NCBI RefSeq assembly: GCF_020616555.1
Contig: NZ_CP085173.1
Span: 9,192,001 to 9,256,000 of the forward strand
Direction of reading: 5' to 3'
DNA from: Streptomyces longhuiensis
GTDB taxonomy: Bacteria; Actinomycetota; Actinomycetes; Streptomycetales; Streptomycetaceae
Length of the DNA: 64,000 nucleotides
In this document: piece by piece, positions 33,645 through 40,477 of the stretch
Numbering within the stretch: the first letter of the stretch is position 1
Layout: each line of letters begins with the position of its first letter
Translations under genes and position numbers: made by a program
The notes under the pieces: generated by a model
What the model was told of the DNA's origin: nothing
The model's database searches: none
The model's input: the letters and a program-made list of their open reading frames with translations, nothing else

Positions 33645-34559
33645 TCAGACGAGGTCGCCGCGGTCCTCGGCGGTTCGCTGCCTGGCCAGAGACCGGGTCA
33701 GGTCCAGGAACGAGCGGGCGGCCGGGGTCAGGTGCGCGGGCAGGCTGATCATGGCTACGTGCAGGTGAGCGGTCGGCTCGATGGGCGCCACGGAGGCTCC
33801 GCAGCGGCGGGCAAGGCGCGTCCAGGCTGCCGGGAGTACGGCGATGCCCACACCGCTCAGAACGAGCGGGAGGATCGACGTGCGGTGGTCGACGACAGCG
33901 ACGATGTCGGTGTCCGTTCCGGCGGTGGTGATGTCGTCGACGATGGTGCGCATCAGACTGCCGCGGCGGGACGCTATGAGCTTGCGCCCGGCGAGGTCTT
34001 GCGGGCGCAGGGGTACGGCGTCCTGGATGTCCCCTCCCGGCGCGGAGACGGCGACGAACGGCTGGACCTCGACGGGCAGGACTTCGATCCCCGGGGCATT
34101 CACCGGGCTGGCCGCGCCGAGCAGGCCGAGTTCACAGGCGCCGCTGCGGACGAGAGCGATCACTTCCTCGGGTGTGAACGCGGCCTGCGTGCTGACCCTC
34201 AGTGAGGGGTGCAGCGCGGTGAAACGCTGGACCAGGGTGGTCAGCGGCTCGATGCCGGGGGACGGCATGACGGCTATCTCGACGGTCCCGCCGTGCAGCC
34301 CCGACAGTCCCGCCGCCTTCTCACGCACGGCGTCGAGGTCCCGTAGAACCCGTCGGCTGGGTTCCAGGAGTTCGGCGCCGGCCTCACTGAGCACCACGCC
34401 ACGGCCCAGCCGATGGAAGAGGGAGACACCCAGATCGGACTCCAGGTTCGCCATCGCCTGCGACAAGGAGGGCTGCGCGACATGGAGCGCGGCCGCCGCC
34501 TTGCTGAACCCCCCGTGCTCCACGATCGCGAGGAAGTACTCGAGTTGCCGGGCGTCCAC
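33645..34559 (-). CDS. LysR-family transcriptional regulator
   Basis: A 304-residue regulator. The winged helix begins at the N-terminus: 'LEYFLAIVEHGGFSKAAAALHVAQPSLSQAMANLESDLGVSLFHRLGRG' in outline. A periplasmic-binding-like effector domain follows. The GTG at 34559 has GGGGAGG upstream and gives the standard LysR start; an upstream TTG is less likely. It lies between the D-malate/tartrate dehydrogenase and dctA genes, all on the minus strand. The likely target is the T-N11-A box found before all three genes, and a C4-dicarboxylate is the likely effector. Confidence 0.88.
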   Translation of the reverse strand: MDARQLEYFLAIVEHGGFSKAAAALHVAQPSLSQAMANLESDLGVSLFHRLGRGVVLSEAGAELLEPSRRVLRDLDAVREKAAGLSGLHGGTVEIAVMPSPGIEPLTTLVQRFTALHPSLRVSTQAAFTPEEVIALVRSGACELGLLGAASPVNAPGIEVLPVEVQPFVAVSAPGGDIQDAVPLRPQDLAGRKLIASRRGSLMRTIVDDITTAGTDTDIVAVVDHRTSILPLVLSGVGIAVLPAAWTRLARRCGASVAPIEPTAHLHVAMISLPAHLTPAARSFLDLTRSLARQRTAEDRGDLV

Positions 34560-34590
34560 GGCGCCTCCCCGACCCGTAGACGACAAAGCA

Positions 34591-34605
34591 ATAGCCGCAG
34601 CCTAT
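34591..34605. promoter_or_regulatory. LysR box, copy B
   Basis: ATAGCCGCAGCCTAT, with TAG-N7-CTA symmetry and the T-N11-A spacing typical of LysR sites. It sits 32 bp upstream of the lysR start, suited to autoregulation. Confidence 0.6.
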
Positions 34606-34630
34606 CGGTCAGGCAGCGGCGCAAGCTGCC

Positions 34631-34667
34631 GGGGTACGGGTGCCCCGTGCTCAGGCATCCGTACCCC
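34631..34667 (-). terminator. Terminator after dctA
   Basis: A 14-bp stem with one G-U type mismatch (GGGGTACGGGTGCC / GGCATCCGTACCCC) and a 9-nt loop, just beyond the dctA stop. It should limit read-through from dctA into lysR. Confidence 0.65.
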
Positions 34668-34688
34668 GGAACGCGGGCGGCGGCGCGG

Positions 34689-36110
34689 TCAGAGGCGGGA
34701 CGAGGCTGACCGGGGCGAGGGGTCGGGATCGGTGTCCGAGTGCTCCACGGGCACCGGGCGCCGCGCAGCGTGGTCGGACGGGTGCGCCGAGGCCGGTACT
34801 TCCACGATCTCGCCTGCCAGCACCTGCCGGGCGCGGGGAAGATCGAGGCCCTTCTCCCAGGTGGCTACGAACAGCGTCGCGACGGCATTGCCGTAGAAGT
34901 TGACCAGGGCCCGGCACTCGGACATGAACTTGTCGATGCCGAAGATCAGCATGATGCCGGCGGCCGGTACGTGGCCGACGGTCGACAGGGTGGCGGTCAG
35001 AGCGATGAAGCCGCCGCCGGCCACTCCCGCCGCACCCTTGGACGTGAGCAGCATGACGGCCAGCAGCCCGAGCTGCTGGCCCACCGAGAGCGCGGTGTCG
35101 GTGGCCTGGGCGATGTAGAGGGTGGCGAGGGAGAGGTAGATGGCGGCGCCGTCGAGGTTGAAGCTGTAGCCGGTCGGCACCACCAGTCCCACCGTCGACC
35201 GTTCGACCCCCATGAACTGGAGCTTGCGCATCAGTCCGGGCAGGGCCGGTTCGGCCGTGGAGGTGCCGAGGACGAGGAAGAACTCGTCCTTGAAGTAGCG
35301 GAAGAGCTGGAAGATGTTCAGCTTCACGTAAGCGCGCAGCACCGTGCCGAGCACGACGACGACGAAGAGGATGGACGTGACGTAGAAGAGCAGGATGAGT
35401 GAGCCCAGGCTGGTCAGCGTGGACAGGCCGAACTTCCCGATGGCGTAGGCCATGGCGCCGAAGGCGCCCAGCGGTGCCGCCTTCATCACGAAGGACAGGA
35501 CCTTGAAGACCACCTCGGTCAGGCGGTTGACGCCGGCGATGAGTGGTTCCCCGACCTTGCCGACCGACTTGATGGCGATGCCGAAAATCACCGCGAGGAA
35601 GATCACCTGGAGGATGTCGCCCTCGACAAAGGCGCCGAAGAAGCTGTGGGGCACCAGGTTGGTGAGGAACTCCCACCACTGCTGGTGCTCGCCCTGCTGG
35701 ATGTACTGACCGGCGTCCCCGGAAGTGTTCAGCCGGGACGGATCGGCGTGGACGCCGTCGCCCAGGCGGAAGAGGTTGATGGCGACAAGTCCCGTGGCCA
35801 GCGCGGCGATTGTGCCCACCTGGAAGTAGGTGAGGGCCTTGAGACCGGTGAGACCCACCTTCTTCAGATCGGCCACCCCGGCGATGCCACTGATGATGGT
35901 CAGGAAGACGATCGGCCCGATCAGCATCTTCATGGCGGCGATGAAGGTGGTGCCGATCGGCTCCATCGCGGTGGCCAGATCCGGCCGCTGCCACCCCAGC
36001 ACGATGCCGATCACGATCGCGGCCAACACCTGTATGTAGAGCTGCCTGTACCAGGGTTTGGTCCGAGCCGTCGCGGCGATCCGTGTCGCTTCGTGCGGGG
36101 TGTGCGTCAT
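34689..36110 (-). CDS. dctA: C4-dicarboxylate:cation symporter DctA
   Basis: A 473-residue member of the DAACS (glutamate/dicarboxylate) symporters. 'PTGYSFNLDGAAIYLSLATLYIAQA' and 'FMSECRALVNFYGNAVATLFVATWE' are family signatures. 'TSTAEPALPGLMRKL' is the serine-rich hairpin loop and 'KGAAGVAGGGFIALTATL' the second hairpin. It imports malate, succinate, fumarate or tartrate with protons or Na+. The ATG at 36110 has GGAGG 5 nt upstream; a longer reading frame upstream lacks family similarity. The C-terminal tail is Pro/Ser/Asp-rich and variable. Probably co-regulated with the dehydrogenase by the LysR protein. Confidence 0.92.
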   Translation of the reverse strand: MTHTPHEATRIAATARTKPWYRQLYIQVLAAIVIGIVLGWQRPDLATAMEPIGTTFIAAMKMLIGPIVFLTIISGIAGVADLKKVGLTGLKALTYFQVGTIAALATGLVAINLFRLGDGVHADPSRLNTSGDAGQYIQQGEHQQWWEFLTNLVPHSFFGAFVEGDILQVIFLAVIFGIAIKSVGKVGEPLIAGVNRLTEVVFKVLSFVMKAAPLGAFGAMAYAIGKFGLSTLTSLGSLILLFYVTSILFVVVVLGTVLRAYVKLNIFQLFRYFKDEFFLVLGTSTAEPALPGLMRKLQFMGVERSTVGLVVPTGYSFNLDGAAIYLSLATLYIAQATDTALSVGQQLGLLAVMLLTSKGAAGVAGGGFIALTATLSTVGHVPAAGIMLIFGIDKFMSECRALVNFYGNAVATLFVATWEKGLDLPRARQVLAGEIVEVPASAHPSDHAARRPVPVEHSDTDPDPSPRSASSRL

Positions 36111-36508
36111 TGCAACCTCCATACGGGGTGGGAGAGGCCCGCCTGCACACGCTGCGGGGCGCGGCGACAGTGTTCGCTGTCCTGCGCGGTGCGTTCGCAG
36201 ATGCCGGCTTGGCCAGTTCTGTGGGACACCGAGCCCGTTCGGTGGCCCACCTACTAGCAGGACAGTGAAGCCGGTCACACTCGCGGGGGTCCACGACCAA
36301 AAATCGATGCCCCGCATAGGCCGCGCCTATGAGGTGGCTCAGCCCCTCGCTCCGCGAGAAGCCAGGCTCACCGGGCTATGCCGTACCCAGGTCCGACAAG
36401 ACGCTGCGGATATGGGCGAGTCCGGATCGGACGTTGCCACGGTGGCCGGCATCTGGTGCAGTGACCTGCGACCGCCCCAGCCCTGACCGCCCGAAAGGAA
36501 CACCAGAC
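36111..36508. other. 398-bp divergent intergenic region, dctA / ridA
   Basis: No gene-like reading frame with coding bias was found. It holds a LysR box (36316-36330) and must contain the promoters for dctA and ridA. No clear -35/-10 pairs could be fixed. Confidence 0.5.
36316..36330. promoter_or_regulatory. LysR box, copy A
   Basis: ATAGGC-CGC-GCCTAT, a perfect 15-bp dyad. It is 206 bp upstream of dctA and 179 bp upstream of ridA. It matches copy B at 13 of 15 positions. Confidence 0.6.
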
Positions 36509-36973
36509 TTGTCCGACATCCACGCCAGGCTGAAGGAACGCGGATTCCGTCTCCCCGCGCCGCCGAAGCCCAACGGCAACTACCTTCCCTTCGTCCGATC
36601 CGGCCGCCAGGTGCTGGTGGCGGGACAGACCTCGACGAGCGGCGGAGTGCTCCAGTACGAAGGGATCGTCGGCGTCGACCTCACCGTCCCGCAGGCTCAG
36701 CACGCCGCCGCTCTGTGTGCGCTCAACGCGCTGGCCATCGCCGGACTTGCCTGCGACGGCGACTTCGACCGGCTCCGGGTGCTGCGGCTCACGGGCTTCG
36801 TGCGGTGCGGTTCCGACTTCGCCGACACCCCGCTCGTCATGGACGGTGCCTCCGAGCTGCTCGTACTGGCCCTGGGGGAGCGAGGCCGCCATGTCCGGGC
36901 CGCGGTCGGGGTGGCCGCCCTGCCGCGCCGTTCGCCCGTCGAGATCGAGTCCACCTTCGAGGTGGACGAGTGA
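36509..36973 (+). CDS. RidA/YjgF-family enamine/imine deaminase
   Basis: A 154-residue Rid protein. 'RLPAPPKPNGNYLPFVRSGRQVLVAGQTS' and 'VLRLTGFVRCGSDFADTPLVMDGASELLVLALGERGRHVRAAVGVAALPRRSPVEIESTFEV' hold the fold, with the Arg of 'FVRCGS' near the catalytic position and a terminal Glu. RidA removes reactive enamines such as 2-aminoacrylate made by PLP dehydratases. The start is TTG with AAAGGAA upstream; no ATG in frame has a ribosome binding site. It is followed immediately by the relic of such a dehydratase. Confidence 0.85.
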   Translation: MSDIHARLKERGFRLPAPPKPNGNYLPFVRSGRQVLVAGQTSTSGGVLQYEGIVGVDLTVPQAQHAAALCALNALAIAGLACDGDFDRLRVLRLTGFVRCGSDFADTPLVMDGASELLVLALGERGRHVRAAVGVAALPRRSPVEIESTFEVDE

Positions 36974-36984
36974 CCTGAGCGGCC

Positions 36985-37241
36985 GTCGCGGACGACGCGG
37001 GGCCGAGCCTTCGCGTCGATGCCATCCGCGAGGCCGCGCGCCGACTGTCCGGCCCTGCGCTGCGCACGCCTCTGCTCAACTCGCCGATGCCGGACGACCT
37101 GCTCGGCGGTCGTGCTCTGGTCCTGTCCTGGTCGAGGCCGAATCCCTCCAGTGCCTCCGGTTGACCGGTTCGTTCATGGCACGCGGAGTACTCGACGCCC
37201 AGCTCATTTTCGCCGAGGAAGCGGGGCGTGAGGGCGTGTGA
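36985..37241 (+). pseudogene. Broken threonine/serine dehydratase-like gene (N-terminal part)
   Basis: Codons from 36985 read 'VDAIREAARRLSGPALRTPLLNSPMPDDLLGGRALV', the start of a PLP-dependent dehydratase. A 5-bp duplication (TCCTGTCCTG, 37121-37130) then shifts the frame. In the next frame 'VEAESLQCLRLTGSFMARGVLDA' continues, where the family has 'KAESLQxTGSFKxRGA'. A 9-bp in-frame insertion ('CLR') and loss of the PLP Lys (Met replaces Lys) are also visible. The rest is missing. It abuts ridA, matching the known ridA-dehydratase partnership. Confidence 0.7.
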
Positions 37242-37429
37242 GGCCCCGAATCCGAATCAGTCACCCTGTTCGACGCCCACAACGCAGGCCGATCAGTCGG
37301 GTGCGTGGCACGGTGCCCCTGATGGGGCGGGGCGCCCCACACGGCCCGGGTCTCGGAGGCGGTCCGCGCCGGCTCCTCGGCAGGAGCCCGGACCTCCCCG
37401 CCCCTGGGAGGGCGGTACGCAGGGGGCCG

Positions 37430-37570
37430 CCCGCAAATGACGTGGTCGAAGCCGAAGCCGAAGCCGAAGCCGCCGGTGAAGTCGGCGATCGCGTCCTTGA
37501 GTTCGTCGGGAGTGACGGCGGCGGCGGCACCGAAGTCGACGGCCCACTTGCGGCGCTCGGGATCTGCCAG
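37430..37570 (-). pseudogene. Internal fragment of a zinc-type alcohol dehydrogenase
   Basis: On the minus strand codons read 'PERRKWAVDFGAAAAVTPDELKDAIADFTGGFGF...DHVICG', matching the cofactor-domain end of medium-chain dehydrogenases ('xxxAxxFGATHxVxP...ADxxI'). It is flanked by unrelated sequence on both sides. A GAAGCC hexamer expanded to four copies (37448-37471) inserts extra Gly-Phe pairs. The stretch 37242-37430 shows nothing identifiable. Confidence 0.5.
37448..37471. repeat. Four tandem GAAGCC hexamers
   Basis: In-frame hexamer repeat within the alcohol dehydrogenase relic, read as (Gly-Phe)4 on the minus strand. Consistent with replication slippage in a gene no longer under selection. 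Confidence 0.7.
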
Positions 37571-37670
37571 CGTGACCAGATCGTGGACCGCTTCCTTGAT
37601 GCGGTGCGCGTTGCAGAAGAAGAGGCTGCCGTCCGGGCGGACGGTCTCCACTTTCGGCCGACTCGCGACA
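37571..37670 (-). pseudogene. Fragment resembling a SulP-transporter STAS domain
   Basis: Minus-strand codons 'RPKVETVRPDGSLFFCNAHRIKEAVHDLV' resemble the first strand and helix of STAS domains at the end of sulfate permeases ('VxRxDGxLFFxNAxxxxxxxxxLV'). The sequence joins directly to the dehydrogenase fragment in the same frame, an unnatural fusion that marks a deletion junction. Short match, so tentative. Confidence 0.35.
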
Positions 37671-37708
37671 TCATCGGCTGATGGGGCATCAGTCCTAGAA
37701 TCGGGCCC

Positions 37709-38176
37709 ATGCGGAGGACTGACAGCGCAAGGCGGATGATCCCGGCGCCGCCGGCGATCGTCTACGGCGCCCTCGTGGACCGTGAGTCGCTCGAGGCCTG
37801 GCTGCCGCCCCACGGCATGAGCGGGCGGGTGGAGCGGTGGGATCCTCGCCCCGGTGGTGGGTTTCGCATGGTTCTCACCTATCTCGACGCTGCCGACAAC
37901 CCAGGCAAGACGTCCGGTTCGACGGATGTCGTCGAGGTCGGGTTTGCTGCCCTGGTGCCACCGGAGCGCGTGGTGCAGCGTGCGGTGTTCGAGTCCGACG
38001 ACCCGTCGTACGCGGGCACCATGACGATGACCTGGCAGCTGACCGCCACGGGCGACGGGACCGAAGTGACCGTCACCGCCACGGATGTTCCACCCGGAAT
38101 CGACCAATCGGTCCATGAGGCCGGGATCGCTTCCTCGCTGGCCAACCTGGCGTCGTACGTCGAAGGGTCTCGCTGA
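37709..38176 (+). CDS. SRPBCC-family (AHSA1/polyketide-cyclase-like) protein
   Basis: A 155-residue START-like fold protein. 'MIPAPPAIVYGALVDRESLEAWLPPHGMSGRVERWDPRPGGGFRMVLTY' is the typical beginning, with 'DVVEVGFAALVPPERVVQRAVFESDDPSYAGTMTMTWQL' in the centre. The GIDQSVHEAGIASSLANLASYV C-terminal helix closes the cavity. It likely binds a hydrophobic small molecule; no reaction is assigned. It stands alone next to the remnant zone. Confidence 0.82.
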   Translation: MRRTDSARRMIPAPPAIVYGALVDRESLEAWLPPHGMSGRVERWDPRPGGGFRMVLTYLDAADNPGKTSGSTDVVEVGFAALVPPERVVQRAVFESDDPSYAGTMTMTWQLTATGDGTEVTVTATDVPPGIDQSVHEAGIASSLANLASYVEGSR

Positions 38177-38260
38177 CGCGGCGCAGTCAGGTGGCTGCGC
38201 GCTCCTCTCGTCGCTGGTCCGGCGGAGGGCCGCTGCCGGACGCCACCTCGGGGCCCAGGC

Positions 38261-38869
38261 TCACGGCCTCGTGCCCCGGGCCAGGATGACGGCGTAGCGG
38301 CACTCGGCCGCGCTGGTGTTGGCGAAGACGCGTGGAGAGGGTTCGCCCAGTTCGATGGTGTCGCCGGCGTCGAGTTCATGCACCTCATCGCCCTCGTGGA
38401 AGGTCAGGTGCCCGTCGATCACCCAGACGACCTGTCGCAGGAACGCGAAGGCCGCGGCTGGATACGGCACCCGGGCACCGGCGGGCAGGCGGATCTCGGC
38501 GACCTCCGTGGGGAAGCTCAGTCCGGTGATCTGACGGCGGCGGTACCCAGTGGCGGGATCGGTCCACTGCACTGCCTCGCCCTGGCGGCGCACCCCGCCG
38601 GGCTCGCTCCCGTCGTCGGGAGACGCGTCGTCGGCCGGTGCCTCGGCCGCGCCTTCGGCGAGGGCGAACAAGGAGGAGACGCTGAGCTGGAAGGCGGCGG
38701 ACAGTTTGCCCAGGATCGCGGCGGTGGGACTGCTTTCCCCGCGCTCGATGCGGTGGATCATGGCGCGTGACACCCCCGACGCGTCGGCGAGCTGCGCCAG
38801 CGTCCACCGGCGTCGCTCCCGCTCGACGCGAATGCGAGCCGCGATCTGCGCCACCAGTGGGTCTACCAT
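38261..38869 (-). CDS. XRE-type regulator with cupin domain
   Basis: A 202-residue regulator. The HTH (about residues 5-60) reads 'IAARIRVERERRRWTLAQLADASGVSRAMIHRIERGESSPTAAILGKLSAAF'. A C-terminal cupin ('YPAAAFAFLRQVVWVIDGHLTFHEGDEVHELDAGDTIELG') probably senses a small ligand. An ATG at 38878 would add three residues and overlap the divergent acetyltransferase start. TATATT lies upstream with almost no leader, so the message may be leaderless. It probably controls the acetyltransferase and itself. Confidence 0.85.
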   Translation of the reverse strand: MVDPLVAQIAARIRVERERRRWTLAQLADASGVSRAMIHRIERGESSPTAAILGKLSAAFQLSVSSLFALAEGAAEAPADDASPDDGSEPGGVRRQGEAVQWTDPATGYRRRQITGLSFPTEVAEIRLPAGARVPYPAAAFAFLRQVVWVIDGHLTFHEGDEVHELDAGDTIELGEPSPRVFANTSAAECRYAVILARGTRP

Positions 38870-38880
38870 GTTGGACATGG
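38866..38880. promoter_or_regulatory. Dyad spanning overlapping divergent starts
   Basis: CCATGT-TGG-ACATGG, a perfect 6-3-6 palindrome that contains start codons of both divergent genes. It may be an operator for the XRE-cupin regulator or a consequence of the two ATGs. Confidence 0.35.
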
Positions 38881-39398
38881 ATCTAATATACGAGAAGTCG
38901 GGGGTGGCGGTAACCGTCCGCAAGGCACGCCCTCACGACGCCGAGGCTGTGCGGGGCATCCGCAATCACGCGATCGAGCACTCCACGGCCCTCTGGACGA
39001 CCAGAACCCAGACTTCCGCCGAAGCGGCCGCTTGGCTCACCACCCACCTGAACCGTGACTCCGCCGTCGTGGCCGAGGTCGATGGTGAGGTCGCCGGGTT
39101 CGCCGTCTACGGCCCGTGGAAGGACTTCGACGGGTTCTGTCACACGGTGGAGAATTCCGTCTACGTCCGCGAGGGGCTCCACGGGCTCGGCATCGGCTCC
39201 GCGCTGCTCACCGTACTCATCTCCGGCGCGCGCGAGGCCGGCCATCACGTGGTGATCGCCGGGATCGAGGCCAGCAACACGGCCTCGATCCGGCTGCATG
39301 AACGCTTCGGCTTCCAGCATGCCGGCACGGTGCGTGAGGTAGGGACCAAGTTCGGCCGGTGGCTGGACTTGACGCTCATGCGGCTTCCGCTGTCGTAA
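38877..39398 (+). CDS. GNAT acetyltransferase, phosphinothricin-acetyltransferase-like
   Basis: A 173-residue acetyltransferase. 'VTVRKARPHDAEAVRGIRNHAIEHSTALWTT' and 'YGPWKDFDGFCHTVENSVYVREGLHGLGIGSALLTVLI' match the PAT/MddA group that acetylates phosphinothricin, methionine sulfoximine or similar amino acids. 'IEASNTASIRLHERFGFQHAGTVREVGTKFGRWLDLTLM' is the group's C-terminal signature. The ATG at 38877 has no ribosome binding site; GTG at 38902 is the alternative. Divergent from the XRE-cupin regulator gene, which also overlaps its start. Confidence 0.85.
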   Translation: MDLIYEKSGVAVTVRKARPHDAEAVRGIRNHAIEHSTALWTTRTQTSAEAAAWLTTHLNRDSAVVAEVDGEVAGFAVYGPWKDFDGFCHTVENSVYVREGLHGLGIGSALLTVLISGAREAGHHVVIAGIEASNTASIRLHERFGFQHAGTVREVGTKFGRWLDLTLMRLPLS

Positions 39399-39541
39399 CC
39401 GGCCCACAGGTCCTGGAGAAGGCGCCGGGCCGCGAGCCGCTGGACAGTGGTGTCGCACCCGGTCGATGCCCGGTCACGTGCCGATGATCATGATTGATCT
39501 CAGGGGGGCCGACGGCATCGCACCCGTTCAACAAGTCGGGG

Positions 39542-39572
39542 TTGACCTCAAGTCCGGTTGAGTTTCTAGGCT
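39542..39572 (+). promoter_or_regulatory. MerR/SoxR-type promoter with 19-bp spacer
   Basis: -35 TTGACC (39542-39547), exactly 19 bp, then -10 TAGGCT (39567-39572). The spacer holds the dyad CTCAA-N6-TTGAG. Over-long spacers with a central dyad are the hallmark of promoters activated by MerR-family proteins such as SoxR. No merR gene is in the window. Confidence 0.55.
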
Positions 39573-39610
39573 CGGGCGTGTCGATGTCGACGTACCGGAG
39601 AGGAACGGCC

Positions 39611-39919
39611 ATGAGGACGCTGGTGCTGGGAAGGACGCCCGCCAGGGTGACGGAGGTGCTGGCCACGCTGCGTGCGGACGGTTTTGACGCGGAGGGAGTG
39701 AGCACCGACGAGGAGGCCCTGAAGCTGTTGGAGACCGAGGAGTTCGGGGTGCTGATCATCGGCGGGGGCGTGGAGCCGGAGTCCCGCGCAGCGATCAAGG
39801 CGTTCGCGGCTGAGCGCCGGGTGCGGCGGGTGATCGACGGCGCGCTGACCGCGCCGTTCGACGCCTACGTGCGGCGGGAGTTCGAGCCGCTGATCCAAGA
39901 GGCCGCCGACGAGGCGTAA
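39611..39919 (+). CDS. Small hypothetical protein, Rossmann/receiver-like
   Basis: A 102-residue protein. 'MRTLVLGRTPARVTEVLATLRADGFDAEGVSTDEEALKLLETEEFGVLIIGGGV' follows the beta-alpha-beta-alpha-beta pattern of response-regulator receiver or nucleotide folds, but lacks the phospho-acceptor Asp pair. The C-terminus is helical. GAGAGGAA precedes the ATG. The upstream 19-bp-spacer promoter suggests control by a MerR-family activator, possibly for redox or metal stress. Function unknown. Confidence 0.7.
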   Translation: MRTLVLGRTPARVTEVLATLRADGFDAEGVSTDEEALKLLETEEFGVLIIGGGVEPESRAAIKAFAAERRVRRVIDGALTAPFDAYVRREFEPLIQEAADEA

Positions 39920-40477
39920 CGGCCATGGAGCGCCCGGGTGTTGATCCGGGCGCCCCGCAAAACCCGGACTTCTACGACCACGCCAACGCCACCAGCGATC
40001 ACCTCAGCCTCCTGACCTCCGCGCCTCCGGGAACTGGCCCGGCGCCTGCCAGAGGGCATGCACGTCGACAGTGCCACCTGCGGAATGGTGAAGGGCGCTG
40101 CCGTCACCAGCCATGCCGGTGGTCAGATGCGGCTGACCGCCCCGCTGTTCAGGTCGTTCGCTGTCCCGCTGGACGAGGGGCGAGGGCGAGGGGCGAGGGG
40201 CGAGGGGCGAGGGACGAGGGGTGCCGCATCTCTCGCCGTTGTGTGTGGGTGTTCGGGCGTCGCGCACACCTGCCGCGCCGGATCCCGCCGAGCCCCGGGA
40301 GCAGTCGGTCGTCCTGACGCCGCTGCCGATGAATCGCACGTGCGCCGACTGGTCGTCAACCTCTGCGCTTTGGAGTGACGGCGCGGCCCGGCTTCGGTGT
40401 CGCTCCTGCCCTGTGGCCGAGGATCGCGGGTGGCCGGACCCGCTCGGGCCGCTGCCCCGGGGCCATGGGAGGTTGCC
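39920..40477. other. 558-bp gap before the hydrogenase locus
   Basis: No reading frame with convincing coding bias and a ribosome binding site was found on either strand. It contains a 7-bp repeat array (40174-40221) and should hold the promoter of hypX. Short frames such as 'LRELARRLPEGMHVDSATCGMV' may be relics but were not identified. Confidence 0.5.
40174..40221. repeat. CGAGGGG heptamer repeat
   Basis: About six to seven imperfect tandem copies of CGAGGGG with one 6-bp and one variant unit. The G-rich strand could form unusual structure. It lies about 260 bp upstream of hypX. Confidence 0.65.
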
